From: Apostichopus parvimensis
Lineage: Eukaryota > Echinodermata > Holothuroidea > Aspidochirotida > Stichopodidae
NCBI GenBank assembly: GCA_000934455.1
Contig: KN894413.1
Span: 1 to 26,673 of the forward strand
DNA: 26,673 nucleotides
Direction of reading: 5' to 3'
The notes under the pieces were generated by a model that ran no database searches, had not been told where the DNA came from, and worked only from the letters and a program-made list of their open reading frames with translations. Shown here in pieces: positions 1-10,860 of the stretch (position 1 is the stretch's first letter; each line of letters starts with the position of its first letter). A program made the translations under genes and the position numbers.

Positions 1-3000
1 AGTTTGAGAATCAGGACAGCATTTATGTAAGAGTCCATCCAGCATGCAAAGTGGATTATTGTATACCTGTGAGAGAGTTATGTCAGATTTCAACTCAATT
101 AAATCATTTTACTACCCTAATTACAGATCTTTGGGAGTTTGACTGTGGTTTCACTCTTTCAGGGTTAAGGCCATCATTTACATAGTGAGAAGAGCATTGA
201 ACATTGTGGCAGTGGAAACAGCATTTTAATTTCTTTTGTGAGTGAGCCCATCATTTATACTCTTTCAGAGTTAGACTGGCGTTTGACTCATTACTGTCAT
301 TAAGAGTTAATCCATGTGATGTGCCCTATGTGATAGCTACATCAGCATACAACATGTAGTCGATTATCGTCGTTACCTGTTGAACAACGAGCTCATGACC
401 AGATGTAAGATATCTTCCCCAATGGCTTTTTTTTTGGCGAGTAACATCATAATGAACGCATCAACTGTTAATTAGGAATTACACAGAAATAATTTATTGT
501 TACTGTTATAATGCATTTACTGTCTGCATCACATTCGTTATCAATCGATGTTATCACAGAGTTCTCACGTTTTCGATACACTATTTGTTTATCGTCAGTT
601 AAAAATACGTACAAAGGTATGCAAAGCACTGGTGAAATATTTGTGTCTCCCTATTCAGTGTCAAAATGTGTAGATCAAAGTATGTGTATGAAACAAGCTT
701 TTATTGGTTACTCAAAAACTAGGTTATCAGCAACCAAACATGTGAAGAAAAGAAAAAGGTTTATATTGAGTGTATAAATTTGGGCAAAAAAAAGATTTTT
801 TGCAACCTTTGGAGCGGTTTGTTAAGAAATGTGTAAGCAGTTGTTCAATTGGGTCAAACCGCGGTTCAATTACCGTCAAGAAGAGGAAATGAAGGAGTGG
901 AGTGTTGTTCATCCTTTCCTTTGATAGAGGTACTCGAAATAGCTTGTTGCAGTAAACAAACAAACAAACAGCGGTGTGCTTTGCCTGTCGCTGAACATAG
1001 TAACAGAAAAATACCAGTAGCTTTGAAGTGCTTGGCAATATTTGTCAATGCTTGTCACACAGAAAGGGGTTTGAAGATTTCTGATACTGTACTTGTGTAA
1101 AGAGCTTTCAAATGTGTAGCCACTTTTTTATCTTTGCTGTATAAGTAACTGTGATGTCGTTTTTATCCCACCACGAGTGTCCTAGGTGAGGGTTCCTGTG
1201 GACAGATGAAATGATCCATGATATGTTTTAATATCCACCATGTGAACAGTTCCTTCCACCCCCCCCCTTTCCCCTCCCGTTAGCCCTGCACCAGTATAAT
1301 GAGATGCTACTGTAGTGTTAACTCGGCAGTCAGATAAGCAGGGTTTAGATTACCAACGATAATAAGATTTATTTACAACAAATGGTATTAGTATCTGGTA
1401 GGTGGAAACCAAAAAAAACCCAACAAATTAGAAGCTGGAAAGTTTACCTATGCAGAAGAAGATCATTTTATTCACGGTCCAAGTTGTTGACAACCGTATG
1501 TAGCGCTAGGGAATAGGAAAGATAGGGTCTGACAAATTGTGGCTATGTACACCAGATAAATAACCTAAAACATTTCTTTAATTAATTTGCCAAGTCAAAC
1601 AAACAAGAAAACAAAATGTTTAATTTCCATTTCTTTTCTTGACTAGCTGTTGATGCTCTTATGATGCAGAGGTTAATGTTGCGATTTGTATAAGTTGCAG
1701 AGTTATTCGTGCTGAAGCAATCACTTCAACTTTTGCTCATTTTACTATTTTATAAAAATATACCTTGTAAAAATAAGTTTTGTCCTTTTGTAGCATAGTA
1801 TTTTCAAACTCATTAGTAACCCCTTTGTCCAAGTCCGTTCCAAAAAGGTCAAAAGGCCAGGTCAACCCCTATAGGCCTGTAATGTGCAACTGAAGACTTG
1901 AAACTTGCCACAGTGTATTCATAGGAAACGAGTATTATATTGAGAGCATTTTCAAATGACACATTTTAAAGGAAAATTGCATGAAAAATACAAAACCTGG
2001 CTTTTTTTGGTTTTGGTTTTGTTTTCTCTGTTTATAACAACAGGGTGGAAAAATTTCACTATTCTGTACATGTTCTTTTTTTGGGGGGTTCCATCAGTTG
2101 TTAATAAACTTGATGAGTTGCTTTGTTTATGCTTCTTAGCCAAATAAGTAAAGTCACCTGTTTTCAAAATTGACTTTAAAAGACGTTATAGCTTATTACG
2201 AGGAATTGTTCATTTTAATGTGAGTCAGAAACGAAATCAAGAGCAGCAAAATGTTTTTTTAACGTTAAGACCTTCACAACCCTAGACATGGTCCGATCTT
2301 CTCGACTGATTTCAAACCGTAGAAAAGTGAGAATTTGAATGATGAAGACAGGCATTATTAAACTTAAAAATTGATTTGAGAGGAAGCAGCAATACATTCA
2401 TCGATAGTAAAAACTTCTCGTTTTAGCATCTTTCCGATAGAATATAAACGTTCAGGTTTTCAACTCATAGGATGACAATTTTTATTTGCCTGACAATTTG
2501 AACTGAATTGACTGAGGTTTAGGGATGGAATTTAGTGCCCTTTTTTGCACGTTAACGATCTTGTGTGAATTTTGTTGTAAATTTTGTGTCTCGCTTATTA
2601 ATATGTTATTAGTACTTTAGCTAGTGCAATGTTTAATTTGTATTTTTTACAAGGTTACTACTACTACTACCTGGATTTATACTTCTTAATTTGTCTCTAA
2701 AGTTTTATATTAGTGACACCAGGATATCTTTGTTTTATTTTTCTTCCTCTCTTTCTTATTCACGGCCAATTGTTCGTTGCCAAGCTTGTTGGATCTTTCT
2801 ACTTAATGCTATTGCAGTGAGATAAATGTCTTAATAAAGAGATAGAATTTGAAGTGTGCTAAATAGAAAACATAAAAAATCAGCTTAGATGGAAACTCAA
2901 CAAAAATTGGTATGAAGTAATCTTAAAAAAATAGTTAACCATTTTGAACACACACAGTCATGAAAGAATTGTATTGTTTGACAAGAAATGGGATATCAGA

Positions 3001-3009
3001 AATAATAGT
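1..3009. other. AT-rich non-coding DNA, no gene recognised
   Basis: I see no convincing exon here. Short open frames on both strands (for example near 511-777 and 727-1100) have no recognisable domain, no matching splice context and poor composition. There is a short CAAA run near 955-968, a C-tract near 1259-1267 and a short CTA run near 2656. This could be intron, intergenic DNA or the 3' untranslated region of a gene off the left edge; the sequence does not decide. Confidence 0.6.
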
Positions 3010-3533
3010 GTATCAGGGATGGCACAACATGATGCTATGCATGGTATAACATAGCAGACTACTATGCCTGGTATAGTGTGGTAAAATGCTCTGCGTGCTT
3101 GGCATTGCCTATTGCTATGCCTGGTATTATAATGTGGTTGAATGTTATGCATGCTATGGCATAGCAGATTGCTATGCCTGGTATTATAGTGTGGCTGAAT
3201 GCTATGCATGGTATAGCATAGCAGATTGCTATGCCTGGTATAGTGTGGTAAAATGCTCTGCGTGCTATGGCATTGCCTATTGCTATGCCTGGTATTATAG
3301 TGTGGTTGAATGTCATGCATGCTATAGCATAGCAGATTGCTATGCCTGGTATTATAGTGTGGTTGAATGCTATGCATAGTAGAGGATAGCTCATTGCTAT
3401 GCTTGTTATAGTGGGAGAGGATGCTATGCATGGTATAGCATCTATAGCCTATTGATTTGCCTGGTATAGTGTGAGATAATGCTATAGGTGTAGCATAGCC
3501 TATTGCTATGCCTGGCATCCCATAGCAACTGCA
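3010..3533. repeat. Minisatellite, about nine units of ~57 bp
   Basis: The phrase CTATGCCTGG (or a close variant) starts at about 3062, 3115, 3172, 3229, 3283, 3340, 3397, 3454 and 3506. The period is mostly 57 bp, with some shorter units of 52-54 bp. Units carry inverted pieces such as GCTATGC and GCATAGC, so each can fold back on itself. Because 57 is a multiple of three, stops are excluded in phase on both strands. That explains the long open frames at 2958-3518 (minus, 186 codons) and 3086-3379 (plus, 97 codons), which are rich in repeated Cys-Tyr-Ala or His-Ser-Asn patterns. I do not regard either as a gene. Confidence 0.92.
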
Positions 3534-4838
3534 GTCTGTATTTTACTGAACAAATTTCCATCCTTTCTTCTCATAGCATGTTTGCCAACAATGTCAACTT
3601 TGGCAAGTTGTTTAATGTTTCACTTCAACAAGTCTACCAGTCCCTCCACTCACTTAGACACTAAAAACTGCTTTCAACGTGATCTTGTCTTTTAGCCAAC
3701 CATGCCAGCTCATAATAGTGCACAGTCATGTCAGATATAACAATTTAAGCATCTAACTTGCCCCAATGCAATAAATTTGTCAAGATTACCTTGAAAACAC
3801 CTGCAATTATGTCAATTTTTATCCAAAAGTGTCTAATATGTTTGGTATGTTCCTCCACCCCCACTCCCTCCCCCAATCCATCATTCTCGAAGGAAACTTG
3901 TCCCATAGGACTTTGTGAAATGTTATTTGAAAAATGTTGCAATATGTTACAGGTAGTTTAAGAAAGACTAAGCCCTGGTTACATGTCCCCCCCCCCCCAA
4001 ACAGAAGAAAACAAATTATGCGGGGAAAGGGGATTCTGATTGCTTAATTGTTAAATGGTTCATTCAATCGAGCATTCATTGCGCTGTCAAGAATAAAAGT
4101 GAGACTGCTGGGATTAGACAAGAATATTTGTTGAATGTGTATTCATTAAATTATTATGATATTTATATAAGTGATTAATAGTCACCTGCATGAACATTAA
4201 TAATTTGTTAAATTAGTCAACATAATCTATTGTCATCTCGAAATGTTGATTTGAGAGGTGTCTATGAATTCTGTATTCTTATTATATGAATGGAAATGGA
4301 ATGTCAATTGTAAAAAAAAAATTAAAATGGAATTGGATCTTTTTTTTATGTTACAAAAATTTTAAGACATTAAATGTGCTTACTGTTTTGCATGACTTTT
4401 GTAATACTTTGAAGAAGATATGCTTTTACACTGAATCGAGAAGAAAAAACAAAAAAGATTTGATACGTTGTAGTCCAAACTTGGAGTGCGTTAAAATTTT
4501 GCTAAACATTGTCAAATGTTGTGTTCTTGACTTCTATGGAAACTGAAATTTTTTTTTGCTACAAGGTTGATAACGTGTACTTAAAACCTCCCGATTATAT
4601 CTGTTTCAACTTTGAAAAGTTAATTGCTTGCAGACCTCTGATGATGCAATGGTGTATTATTACTATTATTATTATGATTTCTTGGTAATTTTTCAAGTAT
4701 TTGTTGATGTTATTGTAATATGGAATATACCCAAGAGTAGAAATTTTCCAACAATTGTTTGCTAATAATCATCTTTGCAAGGTATAATAAATAGTAGCAT
4801 TGTGGTTACAAATAAAAAATAATTGTGTTTGTTCTTAT
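3534..4838. other. Non-coding DNA with simple tracts
   Basis: No exon recognised. It contains a C-tract at about 3987-3997 and a TTA/ATT-type run near 4655-4680. Open frames at 3745-3961 and 4286-4546 lie on both strands or in A/T-rich sequence and have no domain. Confidence 0.55.
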
Positions 4839-4839
4839 T

Positions 4840-4868
4840 GGTTACTTGCCATAGGCAGGCAAGTAACC
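4840..4868. repeat. Short perfect inverted repeat (hairpin)
   Basis: GGTTACTTGCC at 4840-4850 is the exact reverse complement of GGCAAGTAACC at 4858-4868, separated by seven bases. It marks the left edge of the GGTCA-rich block and may be a transposon terminus or a structured end. Confidence 0.8.
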
Positions 4869-4916
4869 TATGTAGTCAAGCTGGCGTGTGTGTATGTGAG
4901 CTATTGGTTTTGGTGG

Positions 4917-4929
4917 AGGTCAAAGGTCA
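4917..4929 (+). promoter_or_regulatory. Perfect DR1 nuclear-receptor-type site
   Basis: AGGTCA-A-AGGTCA is the textbook direct repeat with one-base spacing bound by HNF4, RXR heterodimers and COUP-TF in animals. The match is exact. Function is not shown, and its position in a repeat-like block makes a passive origin quite possible. Confidence 0.35.
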
Positions 4930-5078
4930 TTGGGGGTCAACAGAGGGCAAAAGTGAAAATCTCATAAAAAGCTTTATCTGCAGGACCTGATCATCATAGG
5001 AGCTCATGTATGCATGGTATGATCGCCGTATGTAGTGTAATGATTTTACACAATTTGGTGTAGGTCAGAGTACATTTA

Positions 5079-5094
5079 AGGTCACAAGGGGTCA
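5079..5094 (+). promoter_or_regulatory. DR4 nuclear-receptor-type site
   Basis: AGGTCA at 5079-5084 and GGGTCA at 5089-5094 are separated by four bases, the spacing used by thyroid-hormone-receptor- and LXR-type heterodimers. A further AGGTCA lies at 5062-5067. This is motif evidence only. Confidence 0.25.
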
Positions 5095-5242
5095 AAACTT
5101 GAAATACTTATAAACATGATAGCTCCAGATAGGGAATTTTATTGGCTCTCATGTTTTGCATGTGGCTGGACTATAATGAATGCTACACTAAATCTAATTT
5201 AATTATCAAACACCAACGTACTGCGCCGGTTTCTCTACGCAG

Positions 5243-5451
5243 TTTGATGAAGACTGCACATCGGAACGAACTATGGATACGATCTTCCCCGATGGCAATC
5301 TAAGTTTCCCCGATGACAACATAACTTCTCGTGACGGCAACATAAGTCTCTGCGACGGCTTCATAAAAACAGCGCGCCATAGGAGTGTATTTAACTTTAG
5401 AGATTTTACCGGTATCCACAGGGAGTTGCTTTATGCATGGGAGCCTTTGGA
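5243..5451 (+). CDS. Candidate coding exon with 21-bp internal repeats, product unknown
   Basis: A pyrimidine-rich acceptor (TTTCTCTACGCAG, ending at 5242) is followed by 209 bases open in one frame, then a strong donor (GGA|GTAAGT at 5452). The frame begins FDEDCTSERTMD and runs to AWEPLE, leaving two bases (GA) to complete a codon in the next exon. Residues about 17-44 form four imperfect seven-residue units with D-G/D-N or D-G-F cores. The exon is richer in GC than its flanks. An internal ATG at 5273 could serve as a start if this is a first exon. No signal peptide, membrane segment or known domain is visible. It joins in phase with 6461. It could be a chance frame, so I rate it as possible only. 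Confidence 0.35.
5291..5374 (+). repeat. Four 21-bp tandem units inside the candidate exon
   Basis: Units start at 5291, 5312, 5333 and 5354, each beginning GAYGRC or GACGGC and mostly continuing into a CATAA-like segment. The exact 21-base period keeps the frame and gives the seven-residue repeat of the candidate protein. Confidence 0.75.
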
Positions 5452-6348
5452 GTAAGTCACAATTGCCTCACTGGTGAAACCTTGATATGTTTAAATTATT
5501 CAAATCCTTTTTGCAAATTTGGAGAACATTTTCGAGATAACAGAAATCAAGGAAGGTGCTTGCAGAAATTTTAACACATGGAACAAAGTTTCTGATTCAA
5601 AATATAGTTGTGATCAATCGGTTGTTCTGTAAGGTTGGCTAAATCATCGTCTGTACTATCTATCAGTATGTATTGTTGGTTTGATCTAAGTAGATGTTCT
5701 ACACTTAATCTATATTATGCATACTGCACCTTACACATGCCAGTGTATCGTATTTCCAGCTGTATAACTTATGCTTGCCATGAGACTTGAGCTCTCGCAC
5801 CACAATTAATTGTTCCATTGACTTTACACACTAAACTCGTCAATTCCAAGGCCTGCCAAAGCATAGGTATAAGTTTTCAACTGGTATATCCTACCCACCA
5901 CATGATACCTGATATCTTGGCCTATCATGGCACTTGCAAATTTCCATTCTTTTATTAGAAACTTAGCAGGGATGCACATCTTTAATAAAACTCAATGTCA
6001 CCCAATTCCCAACATTTATGTACATCCGCTCCGGTTGTGCTCATGCCCCTCCCTTCCTTTGTTGTATCCTTTGTTATCGTTATATGCAGTCATGGATATT
6101 TGATCGGATCTTCACTCAAGTATAATAATATAGTTTAGCTATATAACGTCATTTATGTCCGACTATTCATAGATAAATGCATAGATGAAGGTGGAATGTA
6201 GTTGATAAGGGCGCCTGCACCACAACCATAAGGTTCTCTGTTCCAAATTATCTGGACCAATTCAAAAGTGTTGCTGTGCATACTACTGATGAGTGGAGTC
6301 TTCCATGGATTTGGTTATTTCTGTGTTGCAAACTTAGTTTTCTTTCAG

Positions 6349-6386
6349 TGCTGTCGATAGTTTCGAAACAACTTCACTCGCCACAG
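6349..6386 (+). other. Possible 38-base cassette exon
   Basis: An acceptor (GTTTTCTTTCAG) ends at 6348 and a donor (CACAG|GTTAGT) begins at 6387. The 38 bases between are open when joined to the GA left by the exon ending at 5451. However, 38 is not a multiple of three, and joining on to 6461 would then break the downstream frame. It may be a decoy or an alternative exon. Confidence 0.15.
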
Positions 6387-6460
6387 GTTAGTGCACTGTA
6401 GTGAAGATGAATTGGTTGCCTTCACCACTGTGTGGTCTTATGCTGAGTCTCATCTGTCAG

Positions 6461-6707
6461 ATGGGAACGTTATGTGGAGATCCCAGGAGTAGAAATGATG
6501 TCAATGCCACGTCTGCCATTGAGCACTTGTCGATACGAGAAGGATTGGCACATATTAGCGGAATTCGATTTACTACTGGCTTTGGGCATTTCTTATTCTT
6601 TTATCGGTTCCCCTTTGCCTCCGAAGATGTTGAAGAGAAAAGGTACCAACACAACAGTGTCAGTCCATGATATGTGTGACATGTACTGTATGTTCTTGGT
6701 GCATTAA
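6461..6707 (+). CDS. Candidate second (perhaps last) exon of the plus-strand gene
   Basis: An acceptor (TCATCTGTCAG, ending at 6460) precedes a stretch that stays open in the phase needed by the exon ending at 5451. The split codon becomes GAA, followed by WERYVEIPGVEMMSMP. It then reads through a leucine-rich hydrophobic patch (FDLLLALGISYSF) and a basic segment (KMLKRK) to a TAA at 6705. A donor-like AAAAG|GTACC at 6643 could end the exon earlier. The intron would be 1,009 bases. Another frame over the same stretch is also open (6401-6670), which lowers confidence. No known family is recognised. Confidence 0.28.
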
Positions 6708-8766
6708 GGTGTCCCACCATCACCTGCCACTCGGTCACCTCTCACCCAACCGCCCCCCCCCCTCACCTCTGCAGTTTTTTTTTTATTTTATCTTGAAAAT
6801 TTTAGATGAAAAAAGTGACAAATGAAAAACTTTGAAGGGGGAAGGGAGGGGCAGGAGGAGGGTAGAATCATTTGCATAGTGCACTAAACTTTCATCAGTG
6901 ATCCTATAGACTGTGTGGACTATGGGGGTGGGGTGGGGGCAGCTTTTATTGATTGTACCTCTAGTACCCCTTACCCAACTGTGAGTTATATACATGACTC
7001 GATTATATACCAAATTATGAAATGAGACAAAACTAAATACAGGAAAACTCTTTTATAAAGGATCATTGATATATTGAAGAATAAATGAATATGGCATATT
7101 GTATATATTTCATAAAGCAGGCCAAAAATGTTGCAAGTTTGACAGTAAAACCAATTAAAAAAGTCTACAAGAGTTGTTTTAAAAATTGTTCGATCATACA
7201 ATACTGTAGTACTGATTTGAAATTAAAAATATGTTTCTGTCGGGACTTCTACTGAATACAATGGAGAAATTTTTTTCCCCGACTTTTCTGTAATGGTCAC
7301 ACAATTTTGCTCCCAATCCTCAAATCCAGAAGTCAGGCACTTTCTACATACCCCATAACAGGTAATCACCCCTATATAACTAACATTATACATAACCCAT
7401 AACAGGGAAATCACCCCTATATTATTCAAAAGTTTAAAAAAATAAAAGTAAAAAAAACACTTATGTACTGAAGTAAGTTGAAACTTTGCAAGTTTCTTAA
7501 GGAAAGAAGGAGCATATTTTTTCAAACAGAAACAGATATTTGATAAATGTGACTGGGAATAAAATAATGACTTTGAGTTAAGCTAACATCAAGATTGAAA
7601 AAGTAAATAGATTACTGCTCAATATCATTTTACTGTCTAGGTGTACTGTAAAGCTTTTCTTTTGAAGGAATTGCTAACAGACAAAAATAAGAAAAGAAAG
7701 CAAAAAAAAGAAGAAAAGTTGGGCCCTCTTAAGTCAAACGAATCCTGTAACCCAGGGATGACCTTTAACAAAATCATTCTCGTGCACAGAGTTCAGATAA
7801 GTATTTGGCAGTTGGTGTATGGAAGTACAGTTTAGTCAATATTGTTCATGCTATATTTGGCTACACAAATAACAAGCTACTGTGTTCATACTACAAGATA
7901 CATATTAACATGTTAACTAGTCTTGAGTTAGACATGTATGTTCTCAATGTACTTCTGAAAACCTGTCTCCTTTAAGTAAATGCAGGTTCCTTTGAGTTGC
8001 TCAAACTTAATTACGGGTCAAAATAAAATGGTGTGTACCTTCTCAATTGTCACTTAATATGACACTTTAGTACTCAAGACAAAGGGGGGTGGGGGAATAC
8101 TGATTAAACAGAACCAAAAGTTTTTCACTTTTGTGTGAACATTCTCTAAAGTATTCTCGTTTTGGCTTTTCAAGCCATGATAGCTGTAGAGTGTTCTGTC
8201 AATGCACAACATATCAGGGTACCAAATTTAATACTCAAACTACTTGCATTGTAAGCTACTTCATATAAATTTTGCATTTTCTGACTGGCCATTTTTTGCA
8301 AATGAGACACTTTTCTGTCTTGCTGTTGTTGTCGTTGTTAACACCTCATGTTGACAAGTTAAGGAACTACTATATCCAACCTTGGCAGTTTTTAAATAAA
8401 ATACATTTAAATTGTTAAATTATCCATTCGGTCAGAACGATACCAATCTACATAGGGACAATTTTTATTTTTGCATTTTGTTCTCACGTGGAATATTTCT
8501 GGAAGACTTCATACAGTTGTTGATAACTACCTCGGCCCAGTACAAGAACCAGCAGAAGACCCACTTCAGGACTAGTCATTGCATTTGGTAGAAATAAAAT
8601 ACGCAGCAGCTTCATAGCAAATGACACAACGGACTAGGTAAAAAAATTAAAGTATTGTTGCAACAACTAAACGCCACTAGCTCGTCACCAACAACCTCCC
8701 TCTATATAGAAAACTCTGTGGTTATAAAACGCCATGCACAGGCAAAAAAGGCAGTCTCTATGGATA
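6708..8766. other. Non-coding DNA
   Basis: No exon recognised. A C-tract near 6752-6761 and G-rich tracts near 6836-6860 and 6925-6940 are simple sequence. Short open frames at 6783-7013, 6986-7201, 7223-7525 and 7641-7835 are A/T- or Lys/Phe-rich and show no domain. Confidence 0.55.
7346..7422. repeat. Local direct duplication of ~32 bp
   Basis: The segment around 7346-7377 (CCCATAACAGG, then TCACCCCTATAT) recurs at 7390-7422 with one or two small indels. It looks like a simple local tandem duplication. Confidence 0.75.
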
Positions 8767-8772
8767 TTTATT
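8767..8772 (-). terminator. Possible poly(A) signal of the PLAC8 gene
   Basis: TTTATT on the plus strand reads AATAAA on the minus strand. It is the first exact AATAAA I found downstream of the PLAC8 stop codon at 9611-9613, and would give a 3' untranslated region of roughly 850-870 bases. Transcript data would be needed to settle it. Confidence 0.3.
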
Positions 8773-9610
8773 GAAATTATGTCAGATTTCAACCTCTTTC
8801 AAAGCCTGTTGTTCAACCAGCCTCTACTTCCTTTTCTACATCTTCTGAACATATTTGAAACGTTGTGTAAATAATGATATATCATTGTAAGAACAGCTTA
8901 ATTCACCGAAAGAAAATATAAACATTTTTATCATAAATGCACAGCAGAATTCAGAACCGTGAAATAAAACAATCATAACAATGTCAATAAGAATAACCGT
9001 AAGTAATAGAAAGATGAAAACATGTCAGCTGTGAACACGCTGAAGAAAACCTGCAAATTTAACGGCAGTTATGTGTGTTTTACAATGTTCTGACGTTATC
9101 GGAGCATTTAGGGTATGTCATGCAGGGTAGCTTTGTTTGTCTTTAGGGGACATAAGAGTGTTAAACTCGGCCACACCGGGTCTAAACAATCACCATCAAA
9201 TTTCAAGCAGCTCCGGTGAAAATAATCACTGCTCACTGTTACCTGAACTGCAATGTACATATTCAAAAAAGGTATTTCAAACTTCGCCAAACCGTCACCA
9301 GAACGCTTACTTTGACAGCTAACCAAACTGGTGGATTCACAATATGTGTTTCCACACACTTAAATCACGGAGAAAGTATGCAGTTAACTATGATGACCAT
9401 ACCATTTTGATGATGGTAACGTGAGGCTACCGTATGTCGATAACGTCAGAAAATTGCTTGAATTGGAATAAAAAAAAACCTTGTTTTTCAATATTAAATG
9501 AAATGAGAAGAAAAGTACAAACGATGAAGGATTATAGGAATAGCATATGTTGGTTACAAAGCATCGCAAACCTACGAATCACATTCCATTCTCTCCTGGT
9601 GATTCGCTGA
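8773..9610 (-). other. Probable 3' untranslated region of the PLAC8 gene
   Basis: This stretch lies between the PLAC8 stop codon and the nearest minus-strand AATAAA. It is AT-rich and holds only short overlapping open frames (9108-9359, 9137-9322, 9384-9569) without domains. It is assigned by position only. Confidence 0.35.
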
Positions 9611-9712
9611 TTAGGCACGACCCATCTTGACATTGTCAATTTCTCTCTTTGTCTGAGCAAGGGCGCAGGGAGGGCACAGGCTCACGTAGAGGCAGTCTTC
9701 ACAAATACTTCC
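9611..9712 (-). CDS. PLAC8-family protein, last coding exon
   Basis: On the minus strand a pyrimidine-rich acceptor (TTTTTTGCTTTACAG, AG at 9714-9713) opens an exon in phase 0. It reads GSICEDCLYVSLCPPCAL, then AQTKREIDNVKMGRA and stop: 33 residues. It matches the C-terminal part of the PLAC8 (placenta-specific 8, cornifelin-like) domain, where vertebrate members read GSICDD and later a Cys-Pro-x-Cys block followed by Gln and a basic-acidic K-R-D/E-I run. The vertebrate gene, as I recall it, also has an exon boundary before that Gly. PLAC8 proteins are small Cys-rich proteins, some membrane-associated, and their biochemical role varies and is poorly defined. The matching earlier exon is at 15587-15638. 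The open frame continuing upstream of 9712 is intron. Confidence 0.85.
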   Translation of the reverse strand, partial: GSICEDCLYVSLCPPCALAQTKREIDNVKMGRA

Positions 9713-10019
9713 CTGTAAAGCAAAAAAGAATGTATAGTGATTCAGTGGGTATGACCTTTGCCAGTTAGAACCACTCCCTTTTCTATGTGTCATTAAGAAA
9801 CTACCCAAAATGATCCCTGGATGAAACAGAGACATTTGAGAAGTAAAACAATTAGGATGAAGCTATATTAAAGGTAAAACATTAAAGTTGTAAGTTTACA
9901 GTCATGTATCAAGCCAAGGCCTTTTCACATGACTTTTACTTCAATCAATGGTATTAAGCTCATCACACACCCACACACCAGTGTTCACAATTCAAACAGC
10001 CACAACTGGAACACTACTA

Positions 10020-10180
10020 TGTACCACATCTAGGCGTCACCTTGGAGGGGGGGGAGGAACTTCCCATAGAATGCAGTCCCAAGGACAAAAAGTAATGATC
10101 TGATCAGGCCTCGAACCTGCAATCCCTAGATGGCAAGTCCACTGCCTCAAATCCTGGAGCATCCTTTACGAATCCAATGT
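10020..10180 (-). mobile_element. tRNA-derived SINE fragment
   Basis: On the minus strand GGTTCGAGGCC (10117-10107) is a perfect RNA polymerase III B-box. It is preceded by GGCAGTGGACTTGCCATCTA, which resembles the anticodon-arm region of a tRNA-derived SINE, and a degenerate A-box region further upstream. It is followed by ACTTTTTGTCCTTGGGACTG, similar to the conserved central segment of SINEs in many animals. There is no intact tRNA cloverleaf, so this is a SINE relic. Boundaries are approximate. Confidence 0.6.
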
Positions 10181-10858
10181 CATCGATCAACAACATGATG
10201 ACAGACAGACTGACGGAAAGACAGATGGCACAAGCTCATAAAGCGGCTGTCTACTTCCTTCTCAAACCAGCCGAAGCTACAATCAAATGGAGGGGCAGCA
10301 ATCCCACAACCAACCCCCCCCTACCCCTCCCCGGTCTCATGTACCTTGTCACCATTAAACTTAACCTCACAATTCACTTCCTAAAAGCCATATTCAGTTC
10401 CTAGCAGGGTTACCAGCAACAAGTCATCATTTGCCAAAATAAAACCCCAGAAAATGCTAGATATCAGATTTCACTAACTTATGTACTATTGTTTTCAATC
10501 ATTCATTGTACTGATTCATATGATAGGCAGTCTAGTGATCATTTTTAATAACAAGTTATAACGGTTTATCATAATCAGGAAATAATACAAGAAAATTAAC
10601 TGTGGATAATTTAAGAAACGGACTGATTCAGGCCTAATAAAACACCCAAGTATGAAAAGTCTCTCATGAATATATTTAACGTGGTATTACAGTGTAAAAG
10701 CCATGGATACCTATAAATAGATTTTATTGGGTCAGTGCCAAGTGGTAATTTGGTCTCAAAAGTTTAAGAAAACAAGTATAGAATTATTATGTGAATTACC
10801 AATTTTGGGCGAAAAATGTTATATTCCTCCAAATTTGAAAAAAAAGCCTACGCTAGAA
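10181..10858. other. Non-coding DNA between SINE and MITE
   Basis: A short GACAGACAGACTGACGG simple run near 10199-10225 and a C-rich tract near 10314-10332 are visible. The open frame at 10727-10912 runs into the MITE arm and is not a gene. The last ~150 bases may be LINE-derived, since the MITE has LINE sequence on its other side, but I could not confirm this. Confidence 0.45.
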
Positions 10859-10860
10859 CC

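Larger units (their letters stand above)
4839..5200. repeat. Probable dispersed repeat with GGTCA-type motifs
   Basis: The block opens with an 11-bp perfect inverted repeat (4840-4850 and 4858-4868, seven-base loop). It continues with several AGGTCA or GGGTCA hexamers at 4917, 4924, 4934, 5062, 5079 and 5089. Blocks of GGTCA-rich sequence like this are common as dispersed repeats in invertebrate genomes; that part is recollection, not something one window can prove. The right boundary is uncertain. Confidence 0.45.

Noticed and set aside
727..1100. Overlapping frames of 60-103 codons on both strands
   Set aside because: They overlap one another on opposite strands, with no domain or splice support.
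2958..3518. 186-codon minus-strand open frame
   Set aside because: It lies wholly in the 57-bp minisatellite, whose period is a multiple of three; the opposite strand is open as well.
3010..3533. CRISPR-like array
   Set aside because: There are no unique spacers; the units are contiguous diverged copies, so it is a minisatellite in an animal genome.
9713..9835. N-terminal extension of the PLAC8 last-exon frame to an ATG
   Set aside because: It crosses a clear acceptor (AG at 9713-9714), and the extra residues do not resemble the family; this is intron read through.
10040..10175. Functional tRNA gene
   Set aside because: The B-box is good, but the A-box is degenerate and no cloverleaf or terminator fits; a SINE relic explains it better.
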